From: Streptosporangium sp. NBC_01495
GTDB lineage: Bacteria; Actinomycetota; Actinomycetes; Streptosporangiales; Streptosporangiaceae
DNA: 64,000 bases
Reading direction: 5' to 3'
NCBI RefSeq assembly: GCF_036250735.1
Contig: NZ_CP109430.1
Span: 7,378,001 to 7,442,000, forward strand
Below the pieces are notes generated by a model. The model made no database searches and had not been told where the DNA came from. It saw nothing but the letters and a program-made list of their open reading frames with translations. Positions within the stretch are counted from its first letter, which is position 1. Every line of letters begins with the position of its first letter. This document shows positions 8,062-16,713 of this stretch, in pieces. Position numbers and translations under genes: made by a program.

Positions 8062-9477
8062 CTAGACCCTTTGTGCGGGTAGTGAGACAAGCTCGACCGG
8101 CTCGCCCCTCCACCCGGGCGGGACGACCGCGAGCGCTTCGGCGAGCGCGGCCCCCCACAGCGATCCCGGCCGGTCGTGCCCGACGGGCACCGCGCCACGC
8201 CCGCCGCGCCGCACCGCGACCATGCGGGTGTCGGCGTGGTGGGGCCGCACGTGACCGGTGAGCGCGGACCGCTCGCGCGGGGCCTCGGGCCCGCCCGCGA
8301 GCGCCCGGACCGCCGGGGCGAGCAACGTCAGCGCGGCGACCAGCGCGGCGTAGGGATTGCCCGGCAGCCCGGCCACCAGGCGCCCGTCGGGAAGCCTGGC
8401 GAGGAGTTGCGGGTGGCCCGGACGCACCGCGACACCGTCGACGAGGATCTCCGCCCCGAGCCCGGCGAGCACCGCCCTCAGGTGGTCGGCGGGCCCCTTC
8501 GACGAGGCGCCGCAGACCACGATCACCTGGCCCGGCGGCCCGTCCTGGGTCCCCGCGAGCGCGGCGGTCAGTGCCCGCGCCCCGTCGGGCAGCCACGACG
8601 GCGCCTCGGCCCGGCCGCCCGCCCACTCGACGAGCCCCGGCAGCATGGGACCGATCGCGTCACGCACCCGCCCCGGGCCCGGGAGCCCCAGCGTGACCAC
8701 CTCGTCGCCCGTGACCAGCACGGACACCAGGGGTTTGGGCCGCACGCGGAGCACGTCGTGCCCGAGCCCGGCCGCGAGGCCGAGCACCGCGGGCGTCACG
8801 GCCGAACCGGCCGTGAGAACGACGGTCCCCAGCGGGCAGTCCTCGCCGCGCCGGCGGATGTGCCTGCCGGGCTCGACCGCCCCGGAAGGGGCCGACACCC
8901 ACTCGCCGACCGGCCCGCCCGCCGTACGGGACTCCCCGCCCGGTGGCGCGAACCGGCCGAGCGGTGGCGTGAACCGGCCCGGTGGCGCGGACCGGCCGGG
9001 CACCCCGCCTCCCGGCGGCGGTGCGCCGGTCCGTACGGCCGCCTCGTAGGGCAGCACCGCCTCGGCGCCCTCTGGCACCGGGGCGCCGGTGGCGATCTCC
9101 ACCGCCGTACCGGGCGCGAGCGCGGCCCCGTAGGCCGCGCCCCCTGCGAGCACGAGACCCGTGATCCGCCAGGGCGGATCGCCCGCGACCGCGTAGCCGT
9201 CCATCGCGGCCACGTCGGCGCCGGGCACCGGGACGAGGGCGCGCAGCGGCCCGGCCAGGCGGCAGCCGTACGCCAGGTGGAGGGGGAGGTCGACCGGGGA
9301 GAGCGGCCCCGCGGCGGACGCCGCGACCCGGCGGGCCGACTCCCACGGGAGCGCCTCCGCATGGGCGCCGCGGTGCGGTGCCCCCGCCGGTGACGGCGCT
9401 GGTGAGGGCCCCGGCGAGGACAGGGCGGCCGGATCTCGGGACGGGGCTTCGTGGACGGTGGATCTGAGGACGGCCAT
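8062..9477 (-). CDS. moeA: MoeA-like molybdopterin molybdotransferase
   Basis: A 471-residue MoeA-family protein, expected to insert molybdate into adenylylated molybdopterin. Family signatures are 'AAMDGYAV' near residues 90-97, 'EIATGAPVPEGAEAVLPYE' near 127-145, 'VLVTGDEVV' and 'GLPGNPYAALVA' towards the C-terminus. The usual 'GGVSxGDYD' reads 'CGASSKGPADH', a divergent version. A Gly/Pro/Arg-rich insertion at about 150-190 is built from repeats of 'GRFxPP'. The ATG has AAGGAG upstream. It lies divergent from the reductase and next to a molybdenum formate dehydrogenase, which explains its presence. Longer upstream readings run through the divergent promoter and are rejected. Confidence 0.85.
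   Translation of the reverse strand: MAVLRSTVHEAPSRDPAALSSPGPSPAPSPAGAPHRGAHAEALPWESARRVAASAAGPLSPVDLPLHLAYGCRLAGPLRALVPVPGADVAAMDGYAVAGDPPWRITGLVLAGGAAYGAALAPGTAVEIATGAPVPEGAEAVLPYEAAVRTGAPPPGGGVPGRSAPPGRFTPPLGRFAPPGGESRTAGGPVGEWVSAPSGAVEPGRHIRRRGEDCPLGTVVLTAGSAVTPAVLGLAAGLGHDVLRVRPKPLVSVLVTGDEVVTLGLPGPGRVRDAIGPMLPGLVEWAGGRAEAPSWLPDGARALTAALAGTQDGPPGQVIVVCGASSKGPADHLRAVLAGLGAEILVDGVAVRPGHPQLLARLPDGRLVAGLPGNPYAALVAALTLLAPAVRALAGGPEAPRERSALTGHVRPHHADTRMVAVRRGGRGAVPVGHDRPGSLWGAALAEALAVVPPGWRGEPVELVSLPAQRV
8920..9060. repeat. Low-complexity CGG/CCG-rich repeat inside moeA
   Basis: Imperfect tandem copies of a roughly 24-27-bp unit built on GGTGGCGCGAACCGGCC. They encode the 'GRSAPPGRFTPPLGRFAPPGG' stretch of the MoeA-like protein. 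The insert probably forms a surface loop, since the flanking MoeA motifs stay intact. Confidence 0.6.
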
Positions 9478-9510
9478 CGGCGACTCCTTGACCGGATTTT
9501 TTCCATACTG

Positions 9511-9531
9511 TATACCGAATGCACTATGGAC
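9511..9531 (+). promoter_or_regulatory. Shared 21-bp element and -10 upstream of the reductase
   Basis: TATACCGAATG followed by CACTATGGAC, in the same orientation relative to its gene as the copies at the oxalate operon and fdh promoters. The -10-like TATGGA occupies 9525-9530. Read from 9504, the 18-mer differs from the oxalate-operon copy (8011-8028) at only two positions. It lies in the divergent moeA/reductase intergenic region and may control both. Confidence 0.65.
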
Positions 9532-9549
9532 GCGAGGACGGAGCCTCTT

Positions 9550-10539
9550 GTGAAAGTCGCTGTTCTTGGCGCCGGCGCCATCGGCGCCTACGTCGGCGCC
9601 GCCCTGTGCAGGGCAGGCGCCGAGGTGCATCTGATCGCCCGCGGAGAGCACCTCGCGGCGATGCGCAAATCGGGAGTGCGCGTGCTCAGCCCGCGCGGAG
9701 ACTTCACCGCCCACCCCCACACCACCGACGACCCCCGCGAGATCGGCCCGGTGGACCACGTCTTCCTCGGCCTCAAGGCCAACTCCTACGCGGCGGCCGG
9801 ACCCATGATCCAGCCGCTGCTTCACGAGACCACCGGCCTCATCGCGGCCCAGAACGGCATCCCGTGGTGGTATTTCCACCGGCTGCCCGGCCCCTACCAG
9901 GGCCATGTGATCGAGAGCGTCGACCCCGGCGGGGCGGTCACCTCCGCGCTGCCGCTGGAGCGCGCCATCGGATGCGTCGTCTACGCGGCGACGGAGATCG
10001 AGGCGCCCGGCGTGATCCGCCATCTGGAGGGCACCCGCTTCTCCATCGGCGAACCCGACGGCTCCCTCTCGTCACGCTGCGTCGACTTCAGCGCCGCCAT
10101 GATCCAGGGCGGCCTGAAGTGTCCCGTCGAGGCCGATCTGCGGCGTGACATCTGGATCAAGCTCATGGGCAACATCGCCTTCAACCCGATCAGCGCGCTC
10201 ACCCGGGCGACCATGGCGGGCATCTGCCGCCACCGCGGGACGCGCGACCTCGTCGTCACCATGATGCGCGAGACCGTCGACGTGGCCCGCCGGGTGGGCT
10301 GCGAGCCGGACATCTCGATCGAGCGCCGGATCGCGGGCGCCGAGCGGGCCGGTGAGCACAAGACCTCCACGCTCCAGGACCTGGAGAAGGGCAAGCCCCT
10401 GGAGCTCGACGTGCTTCTCGCCGCCGTCGTGGAACTGGCCGACCTGACCGGGGCCGAGGTGCCCACGCTGCGGGCGATCCACGCGGTCGCCGACCTCCTG
10501 GACGAGCGGGTCCGGGAAAATCTTGCCGCCGCCAGTTGA
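9550..10539 (+). CDS. Ketopantoate-reductase-family (PanE/ApbA) 2-oxoacid reductase
   Basis: A 329-residue NADPH-dependent reductase of the PanE/ApbA family. The Rossmann motif 'VAVLGAGAIGAYVGAALC' is at residues 3-20, followed by the 'FLGLKANSY' region and the C-terminal helical domain with 'KLMGNIAFNPISALT'. I chose GTG 9550 because GAGGACGGAG lies about 6 nt upstream, the family begins at this point, and the ATG at 9526 falls inside the -10 box. It shares a promoter element with the oxalate and formate dehydrogenase genes, so it more likely reduces a 2-oxoacid of that pathway (for example glyoxylate) than makes pantothenate; that is inference. Confidence 0.82.
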   Translation: MKVAVLGAGAIGAYVGAALCRAGAEVHLIARGEHLAAMRKSGVRVLSPRGDFTAHPHTTDDPREIGPVDHVFLGLKANSYAAAGPMIQPLLHETTGLIAAQNGIPWWYFHRLPGPYQGHVIESVDPGGAVTSALPLERAIGCVVYAATEIEAPGVIRHLEGTRFSIGEPDGSLSSRCVDFSAAMIQGGLKCPVEADLRRDIWIKLMGNIAFNPISALTRATMAGICRHRGTRDLVVTMMRETVDVARRVGCEPDISIERRIAGAERAGEHKTSTLQDLEKGKPLELDVLLAAVVELADLTGAEVPTLRAIHAVADLLDERVRENLAAAS

Positions 10540-10565
10540 TGCGACATACCGTAGACTGTATACAG
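10536..10565 (+). promoter_or_regulatory. Promoter and shared 21-bp element of the fdh operon
   Basis: A -35-like TTGATG (10536-10541) is followed after exactly 17 bp by the -10 TATACA (10559-10564). The 21-bp shared element fills 10545-10565: CATACCGTAGAC followed by TGTATACAG. A bound repressor would cover the whole core promoter. The ATG at 10586 and its ribosome-binding site lie correctly downstream. Confidence 0.7.
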
Positions 10566-10585
10566 GACTGTCGAAAGGATGGGGT

Positions 10586-12520
10586 ATGAAGAGGGACCGC
10601 GGGGACCGCGCCGAGCACTACGACCGGCTCACCCATCCCCTTGTCCGTGAAAACGGCGTGCTGCGCCGCGCCACCTGGGACGAGGCGCTGCGACGGGCCG
10701 CGGAGGGCTTCCGCCGCAACGTCGAGGCACACGGGCCGGACGCCTTCGCGATGCTGTCGTGCGCCCGCTCCACCAACGAGATGAACTACGTGGGCCAGAA
10801 GTTCACCCGGGTCGTGATAGGCACCAACAACGTCGACTCCTGCAACCGCACCTGCCACGCCCCGAGCGTGGCGGGCCTGTCCGCGGCCTTCGGCAGCGGC
10901 GGCGGCACCTCCTCCTACCAGGAGGTGGAGGACGCCGACGTGATCGTGATGTGGGGCTCGGCGGCACGCAACGCGCACCCGATCTTCTTCCACCACGTGC
11001 TCAAGGGGATAAGAAAGGGCGCCCGCATGTTCGCGGTCGACCCCCGCCGCACGGGCACCGCCGAGTGGGCCGACCTCTGGATGGGCCTCAACGTGGGCAC
11101 CGACATCCCCCTGGCGCACGCGGTGGGCCGGGAGATCATCCACGCGGGGCTGCACAACGTCTCGTTCATCGAGCGCGCCACCGAGGGCTTCGAGGAGTAC
11201 GCCGCCTCGGTCGAGCCGTGGACGCTCCCGGTGGCCGAGCAGGTCACCGGGGTGCCCGCGGCCGCCATCCGGGAGCTCGCGCACGCCTACGCCAGGGCCG
11301 ACCGGGCCCAGCTGTGCTGGACGCTCGGCATCACCGAGCACCACAACGCCACCGACAACGTGCGCGCCCTCATCAACCTGGCGCTGCTCACCGGCCACGT
11401 CGGCCGCTACGGTTCGGGTCTGTCCCCGCTGCGCGGCCAGAACAACGTGCAGGGCGGCGGCGACATGGGCGCGATCCCCAACCGGCTGCCCGGCTTCCAG
11501 GACATCCTCGACCCCGAGATCCGCGGCAAGTTCGAGCAGGCGTGGGACAAGCCCATCCAGCCGCGCTACGGCCTCAACCTCACCGAGATGCTGGAGGCGA
11601 TGGCCGAGGGCGAGGTCACCACCTGCTACCTCATCGGGGAGAACCCGGTGCAGTCCGAGGCCGACTCGCTGAGCTGCATCAAGCGGCTCAGCATGCTCGA
11701 CCACCTGGTCGTGCAGGACATCTTCCTGACCAAGACCGCCCAGATGGCCGACGTGGTGCTGCCGGCGGGCGCGGCCTGGTGCGAGAGCGAGGGCACCTTC
11801 ACCAACAGCGAACGGCGGGTGCAGCGGGTCCGCAAGGCGCTCGAGGCGCCGGGCGAGGCCCGCGACGACATCTGGATCCTCTGCGAGCTCGCCCGCCTCC
11901 TGGGCCACGACTGGAACTACACCGGCGCCGAGGAGGTCTGGAACGAGCTCCGTGCCCTCTCCCCCGCCCACACCGGCATGACCTACGACAGGCTCGACAA
12001 GCTCCAGGGCATCCAGTGGCCCTGCCCGTCGGAGGACTCCCTCGAACCGCCCTTCCTGCACGGGCGGCTCTGGGAGACCGACCCGGCCCGGCGGGGCAGA
12101 GCAGCGCCGTTCGCGGTGCTCAGACACTCCCCACCGGTCGACCTGCTCGACGACGAATACCCCCTGCGGCTCACCACCGGCCGCCGTCTCGACTCCTACA
12201 ACACCGGCGTGCAGTCGTCCGGGTTCGCCTCACCGCTGCGCAGGGGCGAGAACATCGAGCTCTCCCCCGAGGACGCCGCGCGGCTGGGGGTGAGTCCCGG
12301 CGAGGAGGTCAGGATCAGCTCCCGGCGCGGCTCGGTCATCGCCCCCGTCTACGTCGACCCGGCCCTCCGTCCCGGCCTGGTCTTCATGACGATGCACTTC
12401 CCCGACGAGGTCGACACCAACGCCCTCACCATCGAGGCCACCTGCCCGATCGCGGGCACCGCCGAGTTCAAGGCCGCCGCCGTGCGCGTCGACAAGCTCG
12501 TACCCGCGAAGGCCGGGTGA
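10586..12520 (+). CDS. Formate dehydrogenase alpha subunit, molybdopterin catalytic part (lacks the N-terminal Fe4S4 domain)
   Basis: A 644-residue molybdopterin oxidoreductase catalysing formate to CO2. It begins 'RLTHPLVRENGVLRRATWDEAL' in outline (residues 14-35), exactly where a formate dehydrogenase alpha chain continues after its N-terminal Fe4S4 domain. That domain is missing here and is encoded at the end of the protein from 14600. The molybdenum ligand is a cysteine, C90 in 'CNRTCHAPS', not selenocysteine. The C-terminal molydopterin-dinucleotide-binding domain is intact ('RLTTGRRLDSYNTG'). The ATG at 10586 has AAAGGA upstream. It is followed 7 nt later by the NuoE-NuoF fusion. Confidence 0.9.
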   Translation: MKRDRGDRAEHYDRLTHPLVRENGVLRRATWDEALRRAAEGFRRNVEAHGPDAFAMLSCARSTNEMNYVGQKFTRVVIGTNNVDSCNRTCHAPSVAGLSAAFGSGGGTSSYQEVEDADVIVMWGSAARNAHPIFFHHVLKGIRKGARMFAVDPRRTGTAEWADLWMGLNVGTDIPLAHAVGREIIHAGLHNVSFIERATEGFEEYAASVEPWTLPVAEQVTGVPAAAIRELAHAYARADRAQLCWTLGITEHHNATDNVRALINLALLTGHVGRYGSGLSPLRGQNNVQGGGDMGAIPNRLPGFQDILDPEIRGKFEQAWDKPIQPRYGLNLTEMLEAMAEGEVTTCYLIGENPVQSEADSLSCIKRLSMLDHLVVQDIFLTKTAQMADVVLPAGAAWCESEGTFTNSERRVQRVRKALEAPGEARDDIWILCELARLLGHDWNYTGAEEVWNELRALSPAHTGMTYDRLDKLQGIQWPCPSEDSLEPPFLHGRLWETDPARRGRAAPFAVLRHSPPVDLLDDEYPLRLTTGRRLDSYNTGVQSSGFASPLRRGENIELSPEDAARLGVSPGEEVRISSRRGSVIAPVYVDPALRPGLVFMTMHFPDEVDTNALTIEATCPIAGTAEFKAAAVRVDKLVPAKAG

Positions 12521-12527
12521 AGGGGGA

Positions 12528-14603
12528 GTGGATCTCCGGTTCAGCGACGCCGAACCTTCGGCCGAGGAGCGCGCCGCGATCGACGCGTTCCTCGGCGCCC
12601 CCACGACGGGCTGGGAGGGTGGCATCCGCTCCGACGGCGACCTGCGGGTCGCCGTCGGCGGGCACGAGGCCCGTGACCGGCGCGACCTGCTGCTCCCCGC
12701 GCTGCACGCGGTCAACGACAGGATCGGCTGGATCAGCGAGGGCGCTCTCGACTACATCTGCCGCCGCCTGACCGTGCCGCCCGCCGAGGCGTACGGGGTG
12801 GCGACGTTCTACTCGCTGTTCTCGACGAAGCCGCGACCGGCGCGGGTGCTGCACGTCTGCACCGACCTGGCCTGCCAGGCGCGCGGCGCCGACGCGGTGC
12901 GGCGAAGCACCGAGGAGAGGCTCGGGCCGCCCGGCATGTCCTGGCAGCCGAGCCCCTGCCTCGGCCTGTGCGAGCGGGCACCCGCCGCGCTGGCCCTGCA
13001 GGCCGGCGAGTTCCCCGGGGCGACCGTGTACGGCCCCGCCGAACCGGCACCGGCTCCCACCGGCGGCGCCAACGGAAGCGGTGCGGCCAACGGAAGCGGT
13101 GCGGCCAACGGAGCCGACCAGGCCCACGACGTCGGCGGCGCGGCAGGCACGAGCGGCACGGGCACCACCGGCACCACGAGCGGTGCGGGCGGTGCGGACA
13201 CCACGAGCGGCGCGGGCACCATCGGCGCCACGAGCGGCGCAGGCGCCGGCGGCGCGGGCCGGGCGCAGGATCTCAGCAGGCTCGGTGGCCTCAGCGGCAT
13301 GGACGCCACCGGCGGCCCCGCCCTGGCCGAGCGCGCGGAGCCTCCCGCCGAGCACGCCGTCCCGCAGGCGGGCGACCCCTCCCTCGTGCTGCTGCGCCGG
13401 GTGGGAATCGTCGACCCGGCGAGCCTGGACGACTACCGGGCCGAGGGCGGCTACGCCGCGCTGCGCGAGGCCGTCAGGATCGGTCCCGCCGGAGTCATCC
13501 GCGAGGTGCTCGAATCCGGCCTCGTCGGGCGGGGCGGCGCGGCGTTCCCCACCGGGCGCAAGTGGGAGGCCACGGCCCGCCAGCTCGACCACCCCCACTA
13601 CCTGGTCTGCAACGCCGACGAGAGCGAGCCGGGCACCTTCAAGGACCGCGTGATCATGGAGGGTGACCCGTACGCGCTGGTGGAGGCGATGACCATCGCC
13701 GCGTACGCCACCGGCTGTCCCAAGGGCTACCTCTACATCCGCGGGGAGTATCCCCGGGCGATCGGCCGGATGGCCCACGCCATCGACGTCGCCCGCGCAC
13801 GCGGCCTGCTCGGGGCCGACGTCATGGGACAGGGCTTCGCCTTCGACATCGAGATCAGGCGCGGCGCGGGCGCCTACATCTGCGGCGAGGAGACCGCGAT
13901 CTTCAACTCGATCGAGGGCTTCCGCGGCGAACCGCGCAGCAAGCCGCCCTTCCCCGTGGAGAAGGGCCTGTTCGGCAAGCCCACCGTGGTCAACAACGTC
14001 GAGACGCTGGTCAACGTGCTGCCCATCCTCGCCGGTGGGGCCGCCGCCTACGCGGCGACCGGCACGGAGGGCTCGACGGGCACCAAGCTGTTCTGCGTCT
14101 CGGGCACGGTCGCCAAGCCGGGTGTCTACGAGCTGCCGTTCGGCGCCACCCTGCGCGAGCTGCTCACGCTGTCCGGGGGCGCGACCGGGACGCTCCGGGC
14201 GGTGCTGCTGGGCGGCGCGGCCGGCGGGTTCGTCCGCCCGGACGAGCTCGACGTCCCGCTGACCTTCGAGGGCACCCGGGCGGCCGGCACGACCCTGGGT
14301 TCGGGTGTGGTCCTGGTGCTCGACGACAGCGTCGACCTGGCCCACATCCTCCTGCGCATCGCGGAGTTCTTCCGCGACGAGTCGTGCGGGCAGTGCGTGC
14401 CCTGCCGGGTGGGCACCGTACGGCAGGAGGAGGCCCTGCACCGGCTGAGCCGCAGGCCCACGGCCGGCGACATCGCGCTGCTGCGGGAGGTCGGCCAGGC
14501 CATGCGCGACGCCTCGATCTGCGGGCTCGGCCAGACCGCCTGGAACGCCGTCGAGTCGGCCATCGACCGGCTGGGCGTCTTCTCCCCCTCGGAGGCATCA
14601 TGA
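12528..14603 (+). CDS. NuoE-NuoF fusion: formate dehydrogenase diaphorase subunit
   Basis: A 691-residue fusion. Residues 1-175 are a NuoE-like thioredoxin-fold domain with its [2Fe-2S] cysteines ('VCTDLAC' and 'CLGLC'). Residues 290-691 are NuoF-like: the FMN/NADH site 'GRGGAAFPTGRKWEA', 'CNADESEPGTFKDR', and [4Fe-4S] cysteines in 'ESCGQCVPCRVGT'. The two are joined by about 100 residues of Gly/Ala/Ser/Thr repeats. The subunit passes electrons from the molybdenum centre to NAD+. GTG start; a purine-rich AAGGGGGA lies very close to it. It ends in an ATGA overlap with the next gene. Confidence 0.9.
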   Translation: MDLRFSDAEPSAEERAAIDAFLGAPTTGWEGGIRSDGDLRVAVGGHEARDRRDLLLPALHAVNDRIGWISEGALDYICRRLTVPPAEAYGVATFYSLFSTKPRPARVLHVCTDLACQARGADAVRRSTEERLGPPGMSWQPSPCLGLCERAPAALALQAGEFPGATVYGPAEPAPAPTGGANGSGAANGSGAANGADQAHDVGGAAGTSGTGTTGTTSGAGGADTTSGAGTIGATSGAGAGGAGRAQDLSRLGGLSGMDATGGPALAERAEPPAEHAVPQAGDPSLVLLRRVGIVDPASLDDYRAEGGYAALREAVRIGPAGVIREVLESGLVGRGGAAFPTGRKWEATARQLDHPHYLVCNADESEPGTFKDRVIMEGDPYALVEAMTIAAYATGCPKGYLYIRGEYPRAIGRMAHAIDVARARGLLGADVMGQGFAFDIEIRRGAGAYICGEETAIFNSIEGFRGEPRSKPPFPVEKGLFGKPTVVNNVETLVNVLPILAGGAAAYAATGTEGSTGTKLFCVSGTVAKPGVYELPFGATLRELLTLSGGATGTLRAVLLGGAAGGFVRPDELDVPLTFEGTRAAGTTLGSGVVLVLDDSVDLAHILLRIAEFFRDESCGQCVPCRVGTVRQEEALHRLSRRPTAGDIALLREVGQAMRDASICGLGQTAWNAVESAIDRLGVFSPSEAS
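13060..13270 (+). repeat. GC-rich repeats encoding the NuoE-NuoF linker
   Basis: Imperfect tandem copies of short units such as GGAAGCGGTGCGGCCAAC and ACGAGCGG-type blocks. They encode a Gly/Ala/Ser/Thr linker ('TSGAG', 'NGSGAA'). The unit is in-frame, so the domain fusion survives copy-number change. Confidence 0.7.
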
Positions 14604-15559
14604 GTGTTCCCCTGCAGCCGCCCCGGCGGCTGATCGAGATAACCGTCGACGGCGACCCGGTCCGGGTGCCGGAGGGCTCGACCGTGCTGGACGCCTGCTC
14701 GGCGGCGGGCAAGGACATCCCGACCCTCTGCTACGGCGACACCCTCACCCCGAAGAACGCCTGCCGGGTCTGCGTGGTCGAGGTCGAGGGCGCCCGGACG
14801 CTCGCCCCCGCCTGCTCGCGCAGGGCCGAGCCCGGCATGGTCGTCGGCACCGCGACCGAGCGCGCCCGGCACAGCCGCAAGATCGTCCTGGAGCTGCTGG
14901 CCTCGACGGCCGACCTGTCCACCACGCCGCGCGCGGCCGAGTGGATCGAGGAGTACGGCGCGCGGCCCGACCGCTTCGGCGAGGAGGCCGCCACGGTCGC
15001 GCAGCCCGCGAAGGTCGACAACGACCTCTACGTGCGCGACTACTCCAAGTGCATCCTCTGCTACAAGTGCGTCGACGCCTGTGGCGACCAGTGGCAGAAC
15101 AGCTTCGCCATCTCGGTCGCCGGGCGGGGCTTCGACGCGATGATCTCGACCGAGCACGACGCCCCGCTCACCGACTCGGCCTGCGTCTACTGCGGCAACT
15201 GCGTGGAGGTCTGCCCCACCGGGGCGCTGTCGTTCAAGAGCGAGTTCGACATGCGCGCCGCGGGCAGCTGGGACGAGTCCCGGCAGACCGAGACGACGAC
15301 GATCTGCAGTTACTGCGGGGTCGGCTGCAACCTGACCCTGCACGTGCAGGACAACCGGATCGTCAAGGTGAGCTCGCCGCACGACAACCCGGTCACCCAC
15401 GGCAACCTGTGCATCAAGGGCCGTTTCGGCTTCCAGCACGTCCAGAACGTGGCCTCCCAGGAGGACGCGATCCCCGTCTCCGGCCCCGTGTCCAGCTCTG
15501 TCTCCGGCTCTGCCCCAGGTTCCGTTCCCGGCGCGCGGACGGCCCCGGCCGATGGGTAG
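14600..15559 (+). CDS. Formate dehydrogenase iron-sulfur subunit: NuoG-type N-terminus plus the detached alpha-subunit Fe4S4 domain
   Basis: A 319-residue electron-transfer subunit. In order it shows a plant-type [2Fe-2S] domain (residues 10-75, 'LCYGD' and 'NACRVC'), two [4Fe-4S] clusters ('CILCYKC' and '[12 protein letters not shown]'), and a MopB Fe4S4 domain ('CSYCGVGC', later '[10 protein letters not shown]'). The last domain is normally the N-terminus of the catalytic subunit. The His/Cys cluster of NuoG is absent (the region reads '[12 protein letters not shown]'). ATG with GGAGG upstream, coupled to the diaphorase gene (ATGA), and overlapping fdhD by 8 nt. Confidence 0.87.
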   Translation: MSVPLQPPRRLIEITVDGDPVRVPEGSTVLDACSAAGKDIPTLCYGDTLTPKNACRVCVVEVEGARTLAPACSRRAEPGMVVGTATERARHSRKIVLELLASTADLSTTPRAAEWIEEYGARPDRFGEEAATVAQPAKVDNDLYVRDYSKCILCYKCVDACGDQWQNSFAISVAGRGFDAMISTEHDAPLTDSACVYCGNCVEVCPTGALSFKSEFDMRAAGSWDESRQTETTTICSYCGVGCNLTLHVQDNRIVKVSSPHDNPVTHGNLCIKGRFGFQHVQNVASQEDAIPVSGPVSSSVSGSAPGSVPGARTAPADG

Positions 15560-16385
15560 GGTCACCGTCAAACGCCGGGTCCTGCGGCTGCGGGAGACCG
15601 CGGCCGCCCATCGGGTCGACGTGCTGGCGGCCGAGGAGCCGCTGGAGATCCGGCTCGACGGGCGGCCGCTCACGATCACCATGCGCACGCCGGGCGACGA
15701 CTTCGACCTGGCGGCGGGCTTCCTGGTGAGCGAGGGAGTGGTCACCTCCGCCGAGGAGGTCACCGCGATCCGCTACTGCGCGGGCGCCACCGCCGACGGC
15801 GCCAACACCTACAACGTGCTCGACGTCAGGCTGGCGGCGGGCACGTCCCCGCCGGCGACCTCGCTGGAGCGCAACTTCTACACCACCTCCTCGTGCGGGG
15901 TGTGCGGCAAGGCCTCGCTCGACGCGGTCCGCACGGTCGCCAAGTGGCGGGTGGACGGCGACCCCGCGCCGGTGACGGCCGAGGTGATCGCGGCGCTGCC
16001 CGACCGGCTTCGCGCGGCCCAGCGGGTGTTCGACCGGACCGGCGGGCTGCACGCCGCGGGCCTGTTCACGCTCGGCGGCGACGCGCTCTGCGTGCGCGAG
16101 GACGTGGGCCGGCACAACGCGGTGGACAAGCTGGTGGGCTGGGCGCTGCGCGACGGACGCCTGCCGCTCGCCTCGACCGTGCTCATGGTGTCGGGACGCG
16201 CCTCCTTCGAGCTGGTCCAGAAGGCGGTGATGGCCGGCATCCCGATCCTCGCCGCCGTCTCGGCCCCCTCCTCGCTGGCCGTGGAGCTGGCCGCCGAGGC
16301 GGGGCTGACACTCATCGGGTTCGTCAGGGGCAGCTCGATGAACGTCTACACCGGGGAAGGACGCGTCGGCCTGGTCCCCGGCTGA
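15552..16385 (+). CDS. fdhD: Formate dehydrogenase accessory sulfurtransferase FdhD
   Basis: A 277-residue FdhD protein that transfers sulfur to the molybdenum cofactor of formate dehydrogenase. The catalytic C-x2-C pair is C115/C118 in 'TSSCGVCGK'. Other family blocks are '[14 protein letters not shown]' and '[13 protein letters not shown]'. The ATG lies inside the end of the iron-sulfur subunit gene. Last gene of the fdh operon. Confidence 0.93.
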   Translation: MGRVTVKRRVLRLRETAAAHRVDVLAAEEPLEIRLDGRPLTITMRTPGDDFDLAAGFLVSEGVVTSAEEVTAIRYCAGATADGANTYNVLDVRLAAGTSPPATSLERNFYTTSSCGVCGKASLDAVRTVAKWRVDGDPAPVTAEVIAALPDRLRAAQRVFDRTGGLHAAGLFTLGGDALCVREDVGRHNAVDKLVGWALRDGRLPLASTVLMVSGRASFELVQKAVMAGIPILAAVSAPSSLAVELAAEAGLTLIGFVRGSSMNVYTGEGRVGLVPG

Positions 16386-16516
16386 GCTCGGGCCGCACCC
16401 CCCACGCCGGGCGCCCACACCCTCAGCGCCGCGGCCTACCGGGAGCCGGGAGGTGCGGCCCGCGACACTCCTCACCGGGCTGAAGCCACCGCGTTCGCCC
16501 CACACCGACCGCCGAG

Positions 16517-16594
16517 GCCGGGGAGCGGCGGCTCCCCGGCCCGGCGACGAGAGCCCGGCCCGCGATACTCGCCCCCTTCGCCGGCCGGGCTCTC
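16517..16594 (+). terminator. Two strong hairpins after the fdh operon
   Basis: GCCGGGGAGC (16517-16526) and GCTCCCCGGC (16531-16540) form a perfect 10-bp stem with a 4-nt loop. A second perfect 12-bp pair, GAGAGCCCGGCC (16549-16560) and GGCCGGGCTCTC (16583-16594), follows. There is no T-run, which is common for actinomycete terminators. The 328-bp gap 16386-16713 otherwise holds only the znuA promoter. Confidence 0.6.
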
Positions 16595-16676
16595 TGACGC
16601 CCGCGCCCCGTTCCAGTACGGTGGCTCCCCGCGCGTGGAGTGGCGCCCTCGGCGGGGCGTCGCGCGAGACTCGATT

Positions 16677-16706
16677 TTGACAACCGTTTTCATTTACGCG
16701 CATACT
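16677..16706 (+). promoter_or_regulatory. Zur-type box overlapping the znuA promoter
   Basis: TGACAACCGTTTTCA (16678-16692) is a 7-1-7 inverted repeat with one mismatched pair and resembles actinobacterial Zur boxes. It overlaps a -35-like TTGACA (16677-16682); CATACT at 16701-16706 is a candidate -10. Zinc-loaded Zur bound here would block the promoter. The -10 ends 7 nt before the znuA ATG, so the transcript may be leaderless. Confidence 0.75.
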
Positions 16707-16713
16707 AGTCGAC

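Noticed and set aside
8013-10023. Upstream-extended starts for the decarboxylase-like gene (8013), moeA (10023) and the reductase (9451)
   Set aside because: They overlap the shared promoter element or the divergent gene, and none has a ribosome-binding site. The shorter starts do, and they fit family lengths.
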